A stretch of DNA of 64,000 nucleotides from contig JAWWNJ010000003.1 of NCBI GenBank assembly GCA_037176885.1, positions 1,116,001-1,180,000 on the forward strand. The letters are read 5' to 3'. This document shows positions 42,067-52,887 of this stretch, one piece after another; position 1 is the first letter of the stretch, and every line of letters starts with the position of its first letter. This stretch comes from Favolaschia claudopus (lineage: Eukaryota; Basidiomycota; Agaricomycetes; Agaricales; Mycenaceae). The position numbers were made by a program, and so were the translations under genes. Under the pieces are notes generated by a model, which was not told where the DNA came from, ran no database searches, and saw only the letters and a program-made list of their open reading frames with translations.

Positions 42067-43244
42067 AAGACTCCGCTGAAATTCAAGAAGACTAAATCGC
42101 CAGTTACGAACGCGAACCGAAACAAATTCACGGAAACTCAACGGGAGAAGGCTGAGGTGGCATATTTACATAGCGCAGGATCTGGATGATCTTCAGGAAG
42201 AGGTGCACTTAAAGTTCGCTAACTTTGCAACGAGTCTTGACATACAGATATACTTATAGCTTGATAACCTGCATGCCGGAGGGGAGGCGAGGCTGGGAGA
42301 ATACGTGAAAATCAGTAGTGATATCTTGAATGGGTACGCGCTGTCTCTTCTTTGTTTATTTATTGGGGCTGACACATTCTCAGCCAAGCTCTTAAGATTG
42401 TTGACGAGAGCGGGCAGCTACTGTCCCTTCTTTTCCAGGTCCCAGCAGAGTATCGGCAACTGCTGGCTGACGCTATCATGCACATCCACACCTGCATGCC
42501 CAACGAATTCAGGGACGCCAATTCGAGGGAGGAATTCTTCAGATATCTGGCATGCCATTATTCATGGTATGCCAGATACGCTGAAAAGGTTTTTTCTTCG
42601 GCATTACTATTTTTCATTGTCTAATTCTTTTCAGGGTAAAGGCGCACCGGATGCACATCTAGATAATGGACGGCGAGACCATGAAGGCCGGGTCAATTTC
42701 GAGCAGCGCAGTCCTCATCGGTCCAAGGATATGAAGAACCCAAATGAGTACCACACTTTGGTGGAGGCTTACACCGATCTTTTTGAGATCCTGCGCGTTG
42801 CTGTGCGTGATCTATTACACTTCCTTCACAGTATACTGATATTCTGGCTAGCTCAAACATTACCTTCCCGCAGAGTATGACGAGCTTAGCATATACGTGG
42901 AGCACCTACCTCTGGATGCGTCCTCCCCCTGCTACCCTTTCGGCGGGTTTGTTATCAATTTGCGTGCTTGCACATGGGCCCACCGGGACGGGGGAGACAA
43001 GAAGCTTTGTCTGGTCATGCCGTTTGGGAAATACAAAGGCGGTGAGCTCTGTCTCTATGAGACGGGCTTTTGCTTTGACCTCCAACCCGGCGATGTCCTT
43101 ATCTTCCCTTCCTGTGATCTCACGCACTTCAACCTGCATTTTGAGGGCTCTCGCGGTACTCTGGTTCTTCACTCTGACCGTCAGGGTGATAACTGGGTTC
43201 GCGATTATAATGGATGGTCTGCTTCTTATGTTTGTCGTTCTTGA
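42067..43244 (+). pseudogene. 2OG-Fe(II) oxygenase-like protein, C-terminal exons; 5' part disrupted
   Basis: Exons ending 42333, then 42384-42588, 42635-42806 and 42874-43244, splice in phase. The C-terminal domain shows the double-stranded beta-helix signature: WAHRDGGDKKLCLVMPFG (HxD metal ligands), GGELCLYETGFCFDLQPGD, THFNLHFEG (distal His) and RGTLVLHSDR (Arg for 2-oxoglutarate). Upstream LKIVDESGQLLSLL and REEFFRYLACHYSWYARYAE are helical. Near 42175 the frame ...EKAEVAYLHSA must shift by one base to reach DLDDLQEEVHLKFANF. The MITE at 41046 splits the coding segment before that. Agaric genomes hold many such proteins, distantly like TET/JBP and prolyl-hydroxylase enzymes. The substrate is unknown. 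Confidence 0.7.
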
Positions 43245-43352
43245 TATTGTACCATTTTCAGTTTCCTTTGATACTTCTGACGCTTACGCTCTCACTTGGT
43301 GGTTTTATATACAAGAATGTAAATTAATAGGTATTAATGGTACAGGCGTCTA

Positions 43353-43522
43353 CTGTACCAATCTGTATGACTGAAACGTAACGCGTAACGGCGGCCTTTT
43401 TTCGCTTACAAATCACCCATATAAGGCAGGTCACCTTCCATAAAAGGGTGATTTGTAAGCCGTTTCAAGCGTTTCAGCCTGTAACGGTCCATTTTGCGTT
43501 TCAGTCATACAGATTGGTACAG
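43353..43522. mobile_element. TA-flanked MITE, 170 bp
   Basis: TIR CTGTACCAATCTGTATGACT and its complement, about 26 bp, TA at 43351-43352 and 43523-43524. The inner GTAACGCGTAACGG words resemble the CTGTAGTAATTCGACC family (49759). Sits 108 bp after the oxygenase stop. Confidence 0.88.
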
Positions 43523-43701
43523 TACCTGAACTGCTATATTATCAAATGGAAATGAGAAGAGGGAGAATAAATGAGACGGAGAATAAATAAGATAAAGGAG
43601 GAAAAGAAATGCAAAGACGGTAAGGAGTGTATATAGGCACGACGTAAAGAGTGGTTGAGTTAAGTAGATAAAGTCCGAGTAAGAAGAGTGTCGCAAGGAT
43701 A

Positions 43702-45001
43702 TTAGTTACCGCGCCCTTTACCCATCTTCTGGAAGCGGTGGGTGGTTTGGATGGTTTGAGGGGTAGGTACCGGCGGCGGCGGCGGCGGCGCGGCCACCAC
43801 AGGTGGAGGCACAACTACGGGTGGAGGTACCGGTGGGATATATGAGGCAGATTCACCACCGTTATCAGTGGTCAGAGCAGGAGCCTGAGGAGCCCAGGTG
43901 GAGAAGGCTGCGGTGAATGCTGACACGGTGGGATTGCCGGTGGAGGCAGAGGTAGAGGCTACGGCTGAGGAGCTAGAGGCCTCGGAGACGGGGGTAGGGA
44001 GAGGAGAAGCACCCATAATGTCGTCGTCATCGTCAAAGGCGACAGGATCCTCCACCGGTGATGCGGGGAGAAAGAGGGAGGAGGGAAATTCTTCTTCCTC
44101 TGCTTTGCTCTCCTCCTCGTCACTGATAACAGTGACCTCAGGGATAACGAGGGACTTGCGCGTGATTGCGCCTGCGATTTGTCGGTTTGTCGGTAAAGAG
44201 TCAGTGAAGACAGAGAGATAGAGAAAAGGCGGCGTACCAGAGGCAAGTCGTGTAACTGCACGGTCCCGGAGTTTTGCAGCCTTCCGCATGTCAGTTTCGT
44301 CATCGGAGCTTTCAATAGGCTGCAGTTTGCTTGAACTGGCTTTCTGTGAGTGGTTTCTCGAGGGTGGAGAGGACAGCAAGCTGGTGGTCCTTGAGTTCGT
44401 GGTTGATCTGCTGCCAGGACGGCGTGACTGTGTTACGCAAAGCGCCCTCCTGATGAAAAGTGAGAAAAGAGAGGGTACAAGAGAAGACGCAACTTACTGA
44501 GTCCAACCCAGCAGTTACCAGGACGGCCTTGGCGTATTTTACATCTTTTCCGGCGGGCTTGGGGGCCTCTTTGCTCTGCCACGTCATCAGTAACTAGGAA
44601 AAGAAAAGAAGAAAAAAAAGAGAAGGCGTTGAGCAACTCACCTTGCCCTTGCCCTTGTTGAGCTTCTTCGAGGAAGGGCCAGGTTCCGCCGAAGAGTCCG
44701 CTTTGCGCTTGTTGAGTCCAGTGCTGGTCTCTGCGACAGCCTCCTCCTCCGAAGCTTTGAGGTCGGATGTAGAGGTGGAATTGGGGGCGGTGGCATCCTG
44801 CGTGGCTTTGTCCACAAAGCTTTTCACGAAGGAGGTGATGTTGGGTTTGGAGGGAGCCTGAGGATGGGCGCTCTCGATGTGGACGCAGCTGGTGCATATG
44901 ACCTTGCCATTTACGACGTTGACATGGTCCGCCCGCCTGCATATGCATTGATTACCATTCTCGTCGAGGCCGGCACAACGATTAGGGTCAATGTCAGACA
45001 T
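43702..45001 (-). CDS. Cys-motif, low-complexity protein of unknown function; one frame problem
   Basis: Exons on minus: 45001-44642, 44575-44498, 44449-44238 and 44171-43702, with GT-AG introns of about 66, 48 and 66 nt. The N-terminus carries a probable zinc motif CAGLDENGNQCIC...CTSC..H. Then come Ser/Ala-rich and Lys-rich parts (KKLNKGKGK), a helical stretch (WQQINHELKDHQLAVLSTLE), an acidic run (DEEESKAEEEE), long Pro/Val tracts, and a MGKGRGN end. In the third exon the frame that enters hits a TGA (...FKQTAAY), while the frame that exits (LQPIESSDDETDMRK) needs a one-base shift, so the gene is damaged or the exon is mis-modelled. The family looks agaric-specific; no function is known. 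Confidence 0.55.
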
Positions 45002-45357
45002 TTTGGGTAGAAAGAAAAAAAATAAGAGAAGTGAACGAGTGGGTGGAGGTTAAGGACAAGAGTGAAAATTTTTCGGCTTGGCCATGCTGACTCAAGATGG
45101 TAAATTTGCTTCCGTTGACGGTAAAGTGGGCAGACAAGAAGGTGCGGAACGGTAAAGCTCAAGATTCAGACATTAAAAGACGATAAGGTGAGTTGGAAGT
45201 GATTTCATTGGATCTTGGAGCCATAGATTTTAATAAGGAATGTAGCCCAGAATTCTATGCTGCAGAGAAAGCTAGTTTGCGAATGGTCGGACGTTGTTGA
45301 TGGCGGGATGACGGGGTAGCGCAACAGTACCAAACATGCCCAAAAAGGCAACTTGAG
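45002..45357. other. Upstream region of the minus-strand gene
   Basis: Holds the presumed promoter of the 45001 gene; no clear TATA box. No ORF with domains. Confidence 0.35.
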
Positions 45358-45418
45358 GTCTGTGTGTGTGAAGCCGCTGCGCCTGTGTGTGTGAAATGCC
45401 GCTCTGTGTGTGTGTTTT
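45358..45418. repeat. TG microsatellite in three GCCGC-separated blocks
   Basis: CTGTGTGTGTG repeats three times with spacers AAGCCGCTGCGC and AAATGCCGCT, i.e. a roughly 25 bp higher-order unit. Confidence 0.7.
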
Positions 45419-46509
45419 ATTATACTCGGTATTGACAAAAGTAACCGTTAATGCGACGATTGCTTCGCGACCACGTGATATTTCTCCAAGACTTCGAGTT
45501 TGAAAAATACGTCAGGATATTCCTTAAACCTACACAAGTTGTTGTGGGCAACCTCTGTTCCTGACGCTCTTCAGAGCCAGCGCAATTTTGGCAATAGCTT
45601 GAAATTCACCTGTGTCTTTCAACTTCTGCTCATTGTTCAACGGAAATCTTAGCAACTGCCCTTCCAGGCCACTTTCGACTACCTCTAGCTTGCACATGTG
45701 ATCTATTCAAATGTTTTTGCACACTTGCTTTGGCTAGCAAGGGTGGTAAACAAGCCTACAATCTGAAAACTCTTCGGCCCCTTACTTCACCAAACATGGG
45801 GAATTACGGAAGCCATGGAGGCCTACTCTGGGATAAAAGTATATTGAATGTGTAGATAATAGGGCTCAGCACTGTGATGGATTAGAAATTAACCAAGACT
45901 GTAGCTAAATTCTTTGCTCTTAGCATCTTTGAACGGCCACGCAATATTTGGGTCCGTGCAGTAGGGACGGTTGAAATTGAACCAGTCCAATGTTGACAAG
46001 AAATTGATGCAATCAGAGATTTCGAGCAGTGAGGGACTCAAATGGATCCTCAAGTATGACCTACCGTCCAAGGGCATGTTCTTGAACTTCAAGAAAATTG
46101 GAAATGCAGTCATTTATTGCAACAAACAGTGCAAAACAGCTGCAAATTAGAATCCGCCGAGAAATAAGTTGTGCTTGATGGATTGGTTCAGTCCTTTGTC
46201 CGATGCCGTTTAAAACATGCAGGAGAACATTCTGATGCACTTTACAGCTATTTTGGAAACGATAGACAGTCTCGATTTTTTAGCTGAGTTCGGGCCGAGA
46301 GGTCGTAACTATGTCGTGCCAAATTTAGAATAACCTTTTCTGCTAATACCTCCTCAACAACGACCACCTAGTACAGTTACACCGTCACTGGAGACTTACA
46401 GTCATGACGAGCAGGCTGACGATCGTGTGGAGCATATGCTGCGCTATATATCCTCGCTCAACGAGTCCAAGGCGCCCAACTATTCTACTTTTCGACCGGT
46501 TTTGACACC

Positions 46510-47662
46510 ATGCAAAACACTATTGCACCATATCTTCTTGGCGTCGGCCCTCCCCCCGCTCTCACTGGACGACAGCTCGCAGTGGCCCAATTACAGGCCT
46601 CTCTCGACAATGGCATGTTTGACCACACCCATCACAGCTCAGATGAATGTCGACCCCACATCTGCGACGTTGGGATGGAAAGAGTCTCAGGAGCGTCGCA
46701 AGGATCCATATCACCGTCTGTCATCCGAGGACGATGTTCGCGACGCCTTCCAGCAGCTTCTCAAGCTCCAGAGGAGCACACGTCGTCAGAAAGAGGTGAT
46801 AATGGAAGTGGTTAACCTGGTAAGTCATCCGTTATCTATGGGTTCTTCGGTGTTGAGCACACTGTCTTTTGACTCTTTTCAGGAGGTGCAGCCTGATGGA
46901 AAGACGACAAAACAGGCCGAAAAACCCCCCGAGACCGCTGTTACCGCCACCGAGCTACAGCAGATTCAAAACCATCTCAAGTGCGCGGAACATCCTGGCA
47001 AAAATCGGTGGTGCTACGTGATGGGCCCGAAATCTAAGTACCCAGGCAAGCACGTCGAGATTGGAATAGATGTTATTAATCTGTGGGCTCGCTACATGGT
47101 GCGTGACATGCAATTTCTGCTTCTCTTTTGCATTGCTGACTTTCGTCTTCAGCATGATGGCACCGCGGATCTAGAACATCCTCCCAAAATCCTCAAGCTT
47201 GACGAGCTTGCAGAGCGTGGCCGTGCTCGCGAGGAGCGTAGTCGTAACCGCGGACAAACTGCCATGCCCCCCATCCACGTCCATCTTGGCAACTCCGAGT
47301 CCGCCGATACTGTCCTTCGCGATGCCAATAGCGTCAAACGTCGACGTGAGGACGAGTCATCAGATGAATCTGATGAAGACGAAGACGTCCTCCTTGTCTC
47401 CGACGTGCTGCGCGCGCTCGATGAAAAGTACCCCGCTCTCAAATACTTCCAATATGCTGAGAGCCTGGGGGAACAAGGCATTGTCTATCCCAACAGCATT
47501 GCCGACTTCGATACCAAGTTCTACAAAACCGACGTTGGGATGGCAGCCGGTGCCGTGGGTAACTTCGTGCGCAAGGCAAGTAAGATGGTCGCCGCCGCGA
47601 AGAAACGCAAGGGGAAGAAGCGGGCTAGGGTTGTGGAGAACGAAAGCGACAAGGAGAACTAA
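46510..47662 (+). pseudogene. Passenger gene, copy 2, disabled by a 327 bp deletion
   Basis: The deletion joins exon 1 (after ...MFDHT) to the middle of exon 2. It removes the first intron, most of the disordered N-terminus and the first strands of the beta-grasp region. The normal start then reads out of frame to a stop at 46815. The downstream exons (end of exon 2, the KCAEHPGKNRWC motif, the charged tail) are otherwise as in copy 1, with changes such as Ala to Pro in GIVYPNS. Confidence 0.85.
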
Positions 47663-47814
47663 TTTATTTCACGCTGTGTATGTTATCGCCGCCTCTATAA
47701 CCTGTAGATACTGTATCTCTACTAGTTTTCTGTATATTTGTATAGTCGTACTACTTGTTCATATAATTTCTTGCCGTCCTACTCGTGTATTGACACAACT
47801 ACCGGTACAACAAC

Positions 47815-49027
47815 CTATACAACATATCCGCAATCCCTGAACCACCCTTCGATGTTCTCTGGGGTCATCGTCTCATGAGCAGCTTCCCACAGAGTTGCGA
47901 TGGGGTCGCAACCATCACGCCCTTCCATTGAGCTGAGAACATCGTCCCGGTTGCGGCGGATCCAATATTTCATGCATGAAAACCCTTCTTCGCATGGATT
48001 GAAGTCGGGAGAGTATGGTGACAAATAAATGAGTCGACGCCCGCTGTAGATCAAATTCAGTTGGTTGGCAATCAAGAGGATATATCCTACGCACCGTCCC
48101 TCGACCATCTCACGAATCCCATCAAAATGATGAACACTTGCGTTGTCCATGACGAGAACAGAGTTGTCCTGTGGAAAGGGATTCATGCGGTCAAGGAGAA
48201 CATCGAGATAGTTGCGGAACTCTACGGCGGTCCAGGATCGAGTCAACACATCAAAGTGAAGTATGCCATCGAGGCAAATTGCCGGAAGCACAGAATAACT
48301 ATACATATCAGCAGGTACGAAGTACTGGCAAGAGCATAAACACATACCGGATGCCTCGGACAAAAAAATCATGCCGCCGCGCTCGCATTCCAATAGGGGC
48401 CCATGCCATCTGCCGCCGCGTTGTGTGTCGATTGCAAGCTGCTTCGTCTAGGAAGACCAGTCTTCGAGGTGGGTGTTGTCCAACTTCACATTGGAAACCA
48501 AGCCGTTTGTTTTCCTCGGCTTCGAGTGCAGTTCGAGATATCTAGGGATATACTCATGTCAGCGGCACGAAACTCCCAGCAATTTTACTTACATGAACCC
48601 GAACATAACCCATTCGCAAAAGGGCGTCACGTATGGTGGTTTTGGCGACGTCGAGTCCCGTGGCTTCGTACAAACATTCCTGTAGCTCGAAAAGATAGAT
48701 GTCGGGGGTTCTCGCAACAAGACCCTCAAGATACTTCTCAAAGGGTCAAATACGAAGAGTATTGAGAAGATCACAGACCGCGACATCGAAAGATGTGAGA
48801 ATGCGGGGTCGTCCGAGCTGCAGAGGAATTTGGACGTGGTCCCCAGTGGTCCGCCACGTTCGGATGATGCGGTAAATGGTTGGCTCGCTGATGTTGGTAG
48901 CTGCAGCAATGTCTGGGACAGACATATGGGCCGACATTGTGGTGATGAGCTGTTTCTGCTCCTTAGGTATGTGGCGGCGGTTTCCTCGTCGTATCATGGT
49001 GAGAGTGAGGAGAGTATTGGCGGGCAA
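47815..49027 (-). CDS. Tc1/mariner-type DD34E transposase, copy 2 (339 aa, five exons)
   Basis: Exons 49027-48779, 48736-48593, 48541-48348, 48298-48095 and 48043-47815, the same structure as copy 1. The catalytic D, D and E and all splice sites are unchanged. Visible differences include Arg to Pro in the helix-turn-helix (NISEPTIYRII), at a position likely to sit at a turn in the recognition helix, which could weaken DNA binding. No stop or frameshift is seen. Confidence 0.88.
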
Positions 49028-49143
49028 CGCTCGTCGTCATGATGGAGCTGAGCTGTAGCTAAAAATAATTATATGACGGGTATGCCGGGAACTGCCGAAC
49101 TCAGCTCAAAAATCGAGACTGTCTATCGTTTCCAAAATAGCTG

Positions 49144-49377
49144 TAACTTATTACATACTGCAATATTCGGACCATACGAGTCGATTCACGGTTACTTTTG
49201 TCAATACCGAGTATGTACAAAGTGATCGCCATAGTTTCCGTCCGTGCATAGTGCAGAACGAGAAGGTGGAATAGCACGTCTTCAGTGACTTGACTAAACG
49301 GTTTTACTAAGTTTTAGTAAACGCTATTGACCGGGACCCAACGATGGAGCGCACCACGTGACTGACACTTTTTGTCC
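49144..49377. other. Right arm of the older element plus flank
   Basis: Holds the right TIR of the 45425 element and a small palindrome GTTTTACTAAGTTTTAGTAAAC (about 49300-49321). No gene. Confidence 0.5.
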
Positions 49378-49600
49378 TTTTCTTTCTTTCTTTTTTTCTT
49401 TTTTTTTTTTTTTTCTTTCTTTCTTTTTTTTTTTTTTTTTTTTTGAATCTGCATCCCCTACTCTGTCTACAGAGGTAGGGTTCTGTGGGGCTGAACCAAG
49501 GGGTCACGGTCCGTGGAATCCCGGACATGGACCACCTCCGTTACGTGAATCGGTAGTCCGGGGTCCTAAGCTGGACTTTTCACCAATGAAGCTTGCATTC
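49378..49600 (-). repeat. Possible SINE with poly-A tail
   Basis: A T/C run at 49378-49444 would be an A-rich tail on the minus strand. The body upstream of it (about 49445-49580) contains GGTTCAGCCCC on the minus strand, close to a Pol III B box (GGTTCRANNCC), and a stable stem (GGTCCGTG...CATGGACC). The 5' limit and an A box are uncertain. Confidence 0.33.
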
Positions 49601-49758
49601 CACCTCATATCTGGCCTGCATCCAGTCTGGATCTCAGCTCATGTGTTTGTGGTCGTTTGTGGACATTGTTCAGGCCTGCACACGTCTTTTCCCGTCGAAA
49701 CCAGTGCAAAATCAATGTAAACTGCAATTTTATGTGCTCGTACGGGCTCGATACCGTA

Positions 49759-50012
49759 CTGTAGTAATTCGACCGGTTGTTCACTGGGTGTTACGCGTTA
49801 CACCATTTGTTCACTGGACAAGTTGTTCACCGGCCGGCAATCAAGCAAAAATTACCCGATATGGTAGTCCTGCGAACGCCGGACGGAAATTTTTGACATT
49901 TTCTTGCCATTTTGGGCCGAAAAAGTCGCCGTTACGCGTTACGCCGTTCAAAATTGTTCAGTTCACAAGGGCCCGTTACCCGTTATGTGAACAACCGGTC
50001 AAATTACTACAG
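49759..50012. mobile_element. TA-flanked MITE, CTGTAGTAATTCGACC family, 254 bp
   Basis: TIR CTGTAGTAATTCGACCGGTT and complement (one mismatch in about 26), TA at 49757-49758 and 50013-50014. Internal words TTACGCGTTAC and GTTCAC(T/C)GG recur. Truncated relatives lie at 50378 and 54910, and a possible one at 1846-2071. Confidence 0.9.
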
Positions 50013-50377
50013 TAGTAGAGCACGACATAAATTGACAGCATGCAGAGAAACTGATTTCTGGTAAGTATGTGCGGTTCTATATGGCCATTTATACAGATAC
50101 ACTGTAACTGAGCGAATTTTGCACTAAGTGGACGCAAAATTGCCGAGGGCGGCTGCCGGATTAGATGACAGCTGCCCATATGAGGCAGGTTCTCACGGGT
50201 GGTGGTGGGTCTGGTTTCCGAGGTCCTGGGGGGTAGTCGGTGTCGTCGCTTAGGTTTTCCCTCACCCCTTGGGCTGAACTGCCATATTTGATGCCATCAA
50301 ATGTTACGTTGCTTGCGGAGGAATTCGTCAATCGGAACGACCCGGCACCGCAATGTTGCCGGTCTCGGCCGAGACTA

Positions 50378-50500
50378 CTGTACTAATTCGACCAATCGTT
50401 CACGGGATGTCACCCGTCACCCCAATTGTCCACTGAACAAGTTGTTCACATCAGCGGCATCACGGCTAAATTTCCATATATGGATGGCCGGCAGTCCTCG
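50378..50500. repeat. Truncated copy of the CTGTAGTAATTCGACC MITE (left half)
   Basis: Begins CTGTACTAATTCGACCAATC after TA and follows the left half of the 49759 element through the CAAGTTGTTCAC block; no matching right end. Confidence 0.6.
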
Positions 50501-50885
50501 GCAGCTGCCGGCCAAGAAATTTTTCGATTTTGTTCCCCTTTTTGTGATGACGGGCATCCCTTGCCGGAAACGGCATGTTTGTGTTTGTTCTCAGTCAACT
50601 TTCGTGTTTCTATGTTCCACTCTGTTCCGACTTGCACAATGCCCATAGCGTCTAGTTTTTGCGGTAAAAGTTGGCTATAATTGACTAATCTATCTAGAGC
50701 TTTCATGAAAACAAAAATCTACTCCCAAATAATGCCGTTATTCCGTCGCGTCTAGCATCCTTTGAAGACTCCCGCATTCTTCAAGCATTCTTTCCACTCC
50801 GAATCACAATGTATATGTTCCCTGAGCATATCTAATGTATCTAGTGTGCATCTCTGGACCACGGATGCTCACCCTTGCTTTAATT

Positions 50886-50904
50886 GGGGGAGCTTGCTCC
50901 CCCC
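50886..50904. repeat. GGGGGAGC/GCTCCCCC hairpin, copy 2
   Basis: Same hairpin and TTAATT flank as at 25379-25396; shared sequence continues about 40 bp on the 3' side with gaps. Confidence 0.6.
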
Positions 50905-51865
50905 TTTTGTCTGAGGTTCCCGAAAAGTGGATGGCTGTGCAATGTGCCTACTCTCCCACGGGTACGCCATCAGCTGTGATCTCCCACGGGTACGCCATCA
51001 ATACGTGACATTAAACAGAGCCTTAGAGACAAGTGGCCTACTGTACAGCGGCGCAATCAGGGGAAAGTGCAATAAAGAAATACTCTCAGCCAAGGGCTCG
51101 CATGAATAGGAAATTACTCCCGACGTTCGAAGAAACCACAAAGGCAGGAATATGGTTGCGGCCAAAACTTCATGACCAGTCCCAATTTTGCTCAAAATCC
51201 TTCGGGAATTGAGATTTAGCAGGAACTAGGGTATGGTTTATAGGTGAAATTTTTGTTTCAGAGGAATCGGAGGTACTCCTAACTTAGGGTTACAAAACAC
51301 GAAATTTGAACAGCGAAAAACCAAAATTGTGTGTACTAAACTCGCGAGTTTGAGGCAGGTAATCAAGTCTTTCTCTGCCATTCTGCCTCTGCAACCCCGG
51401 ACTCCTTCTTCCGGACCCCACAGTGAAAGTGAAATATCCTCAAGAAATCGGCAATGGCCAGGCGACATTGATGCTGTTGCACAGCCACCGGTCCGAGTGA
51501 TCCGCAATCAAAAGCGCGAAATTGCCGTGCAAAACACGGAAAACTGATTTTTCGAAGTTTTGCTCCAGTACGTTTGTAGATTACCTTCTGTCACAGTCTG
51601 GCCAGTTGATTCCATCAAAACCTCTGATCCTGTTGATCCTTGATCAATTACGTCATCAGGATGCCCACCCTGTGCCTGACTCTGTAGACTGATTGTCTGC
51701 TTCATTCTCAATTCAGGCACCATCCCTCTCTGAATTCCATTGCTGTGCTCCATTCCATTCTATGGGGCTGTGCTCCATTCTCAATTGTTATTGTTCTCTC
51801 CATTCTATTATCTATTGTTGTTGTTGTTGTTGAGATCAATTAACGTGAGCCGCTGCAAGCGGCTA

Positions 51866-52234
51866 TGGTAGAGACTTTGCGCAGAGCCACCGGTAGCCAC
51901 CCAGTGGCTTTCACGGCATGCGCTGTGGAGCAGCTACGGCATATGGTGGCTCGTTTGGTGGCTCGTCGCCCGCGTTACAGGTGGGGCTTCAGGTATCTAC
52001 ATGGTATCTCTGTGACTATACCTCAATGTAGGGAGGTCTCGTGGTTAGGTTACCAGTTTTCCGCTTTATTTGGTGCGTTTTTGGCCGGTTCTTGCAAAAC
52101 CGACGGTTGGCGTGAGACCTTGGTGGGGGTTTTCTTCCAGCCACCGAATGAGCCACCATATGCCGTAGCCGCTCCACAGCGCATGCCGTGAGAGCCACCG
52201 GGTGGCTCCCGGTGGCTCTGCGCAAAGTCTCTGG
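51866..52234. mobile_element. TA-flanked MITE with GAGCCACC-rich TIRs, 369 bp
   Basis: TIRs of about 95 bp beginning with (TGGTA)GAGACTTTGCGCAGAGCC and matching at the right with few differences, including GGCATGCGCTGTGGAGC. The most likely TA duplication is 51864-51865 and 52235-52236, although the two tips differ by a 2 bp indel. No ORF of note. Confidence 0.82.
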
Positions 52235-52887
52235 TACACGACATGCCGACATCAACTGACTACATGATTAATCGTTTCCAGTCCGTCCTTTCCTCCCACG
52301 TCACCCTTTTTATGCAACCAATCAACTCCCAGTGCCTCGGGCATGAAGTCCCGGTCCGACGGCCTTTGGCCAGTGCTTGCCGAGGTTGCGATCCCCGTAG
52401 GATGGGCGTATGGGCGTCAAAGGATCAAGGCGGCAGCGTACGCCTGATCAGACAAAGTGTGATGGATGATTTGTTGCCGTGCGTCTGTTGAAGTTGAATT
52501 TCCCAGCCGCCGGCCGACCGGGGCTTGAACCGCAAGTGCGCTACTCCTCGGAACCCGTGACCCGAAGTCACGATCAAACGTGTTTGCCGGAGCGGAGGGA
52601 ATGACTGTGCTTATAGTATAAAATACTGTGAAAACAGTCAGGAGGAGACAGTGCTTTTCTTGTCTGGACAAAGAATATCCCGAGTTTCAATGGATTTTGC
52701 GTATTTCTACCAGGTTTAAGCGAGAATCAATTTTCATGATACTAGGGTACATTGCAAACTATCTAACTCAGCCAGAATGAAGCGGGGGACATGTATTTCA
52801 AGGCATCGACACGAAATCAGTGGGAAAGTTGCTTAGTCAGCGCACGATCCTTTTTGGGGTGATTGCCCATACCCACCATTCTATGAC
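52235..52887. other. No gene seen
   Basis: A B-box-like word (GGTTCAAGCCC on the minus strand near 52530) resembles the one near 20465, but no tRNA fold could be drawn. Confidence 0.35.

Larger units (their letters stand above)
46245..49143. mobile_element. Tc1/mariner-type transposon, copy 2 (2899 bp)
   Basis: Same TIRs as 22051-25276, TA at 46243-46244 and 49144-49145. It equals copy 1 less exactly 327 bp (copy 1 positions 22437-22763), plus a few substitutions. It is nested in the element at 45425-49211. Confidence 0.95.
45425..49211. mobile_element. Older TA-flanked TIR element hosting Tc1/mariner copy 2
   Basis: CTCGGTATTGACAAAAGTAA at the left and its complement at the right (about 28 bp), with TA at 45423-45424 and 49212-49213. 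Without the nested 2899 bp transposon and one TA, the element would be about 890 bp. The remaining body (45450-46244) has only a short unconvincing ORF. A non-autonomous Tc1/mariner-type element is the simplest reading. Confidence 0.65.
50013..51865. other. 1.85 kb of repeat fragments without a gene
   Basis: Includes the truncated MITE at 50378, the hairpin at 50886 and a 21 bp tandem duplication (TCTCCCACGGGTACGCCATC at about 50952 and 50979). Also a GTT microsatellite near 51815. ORFs up to 115 codons lack domains. Confidence 0.4.
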
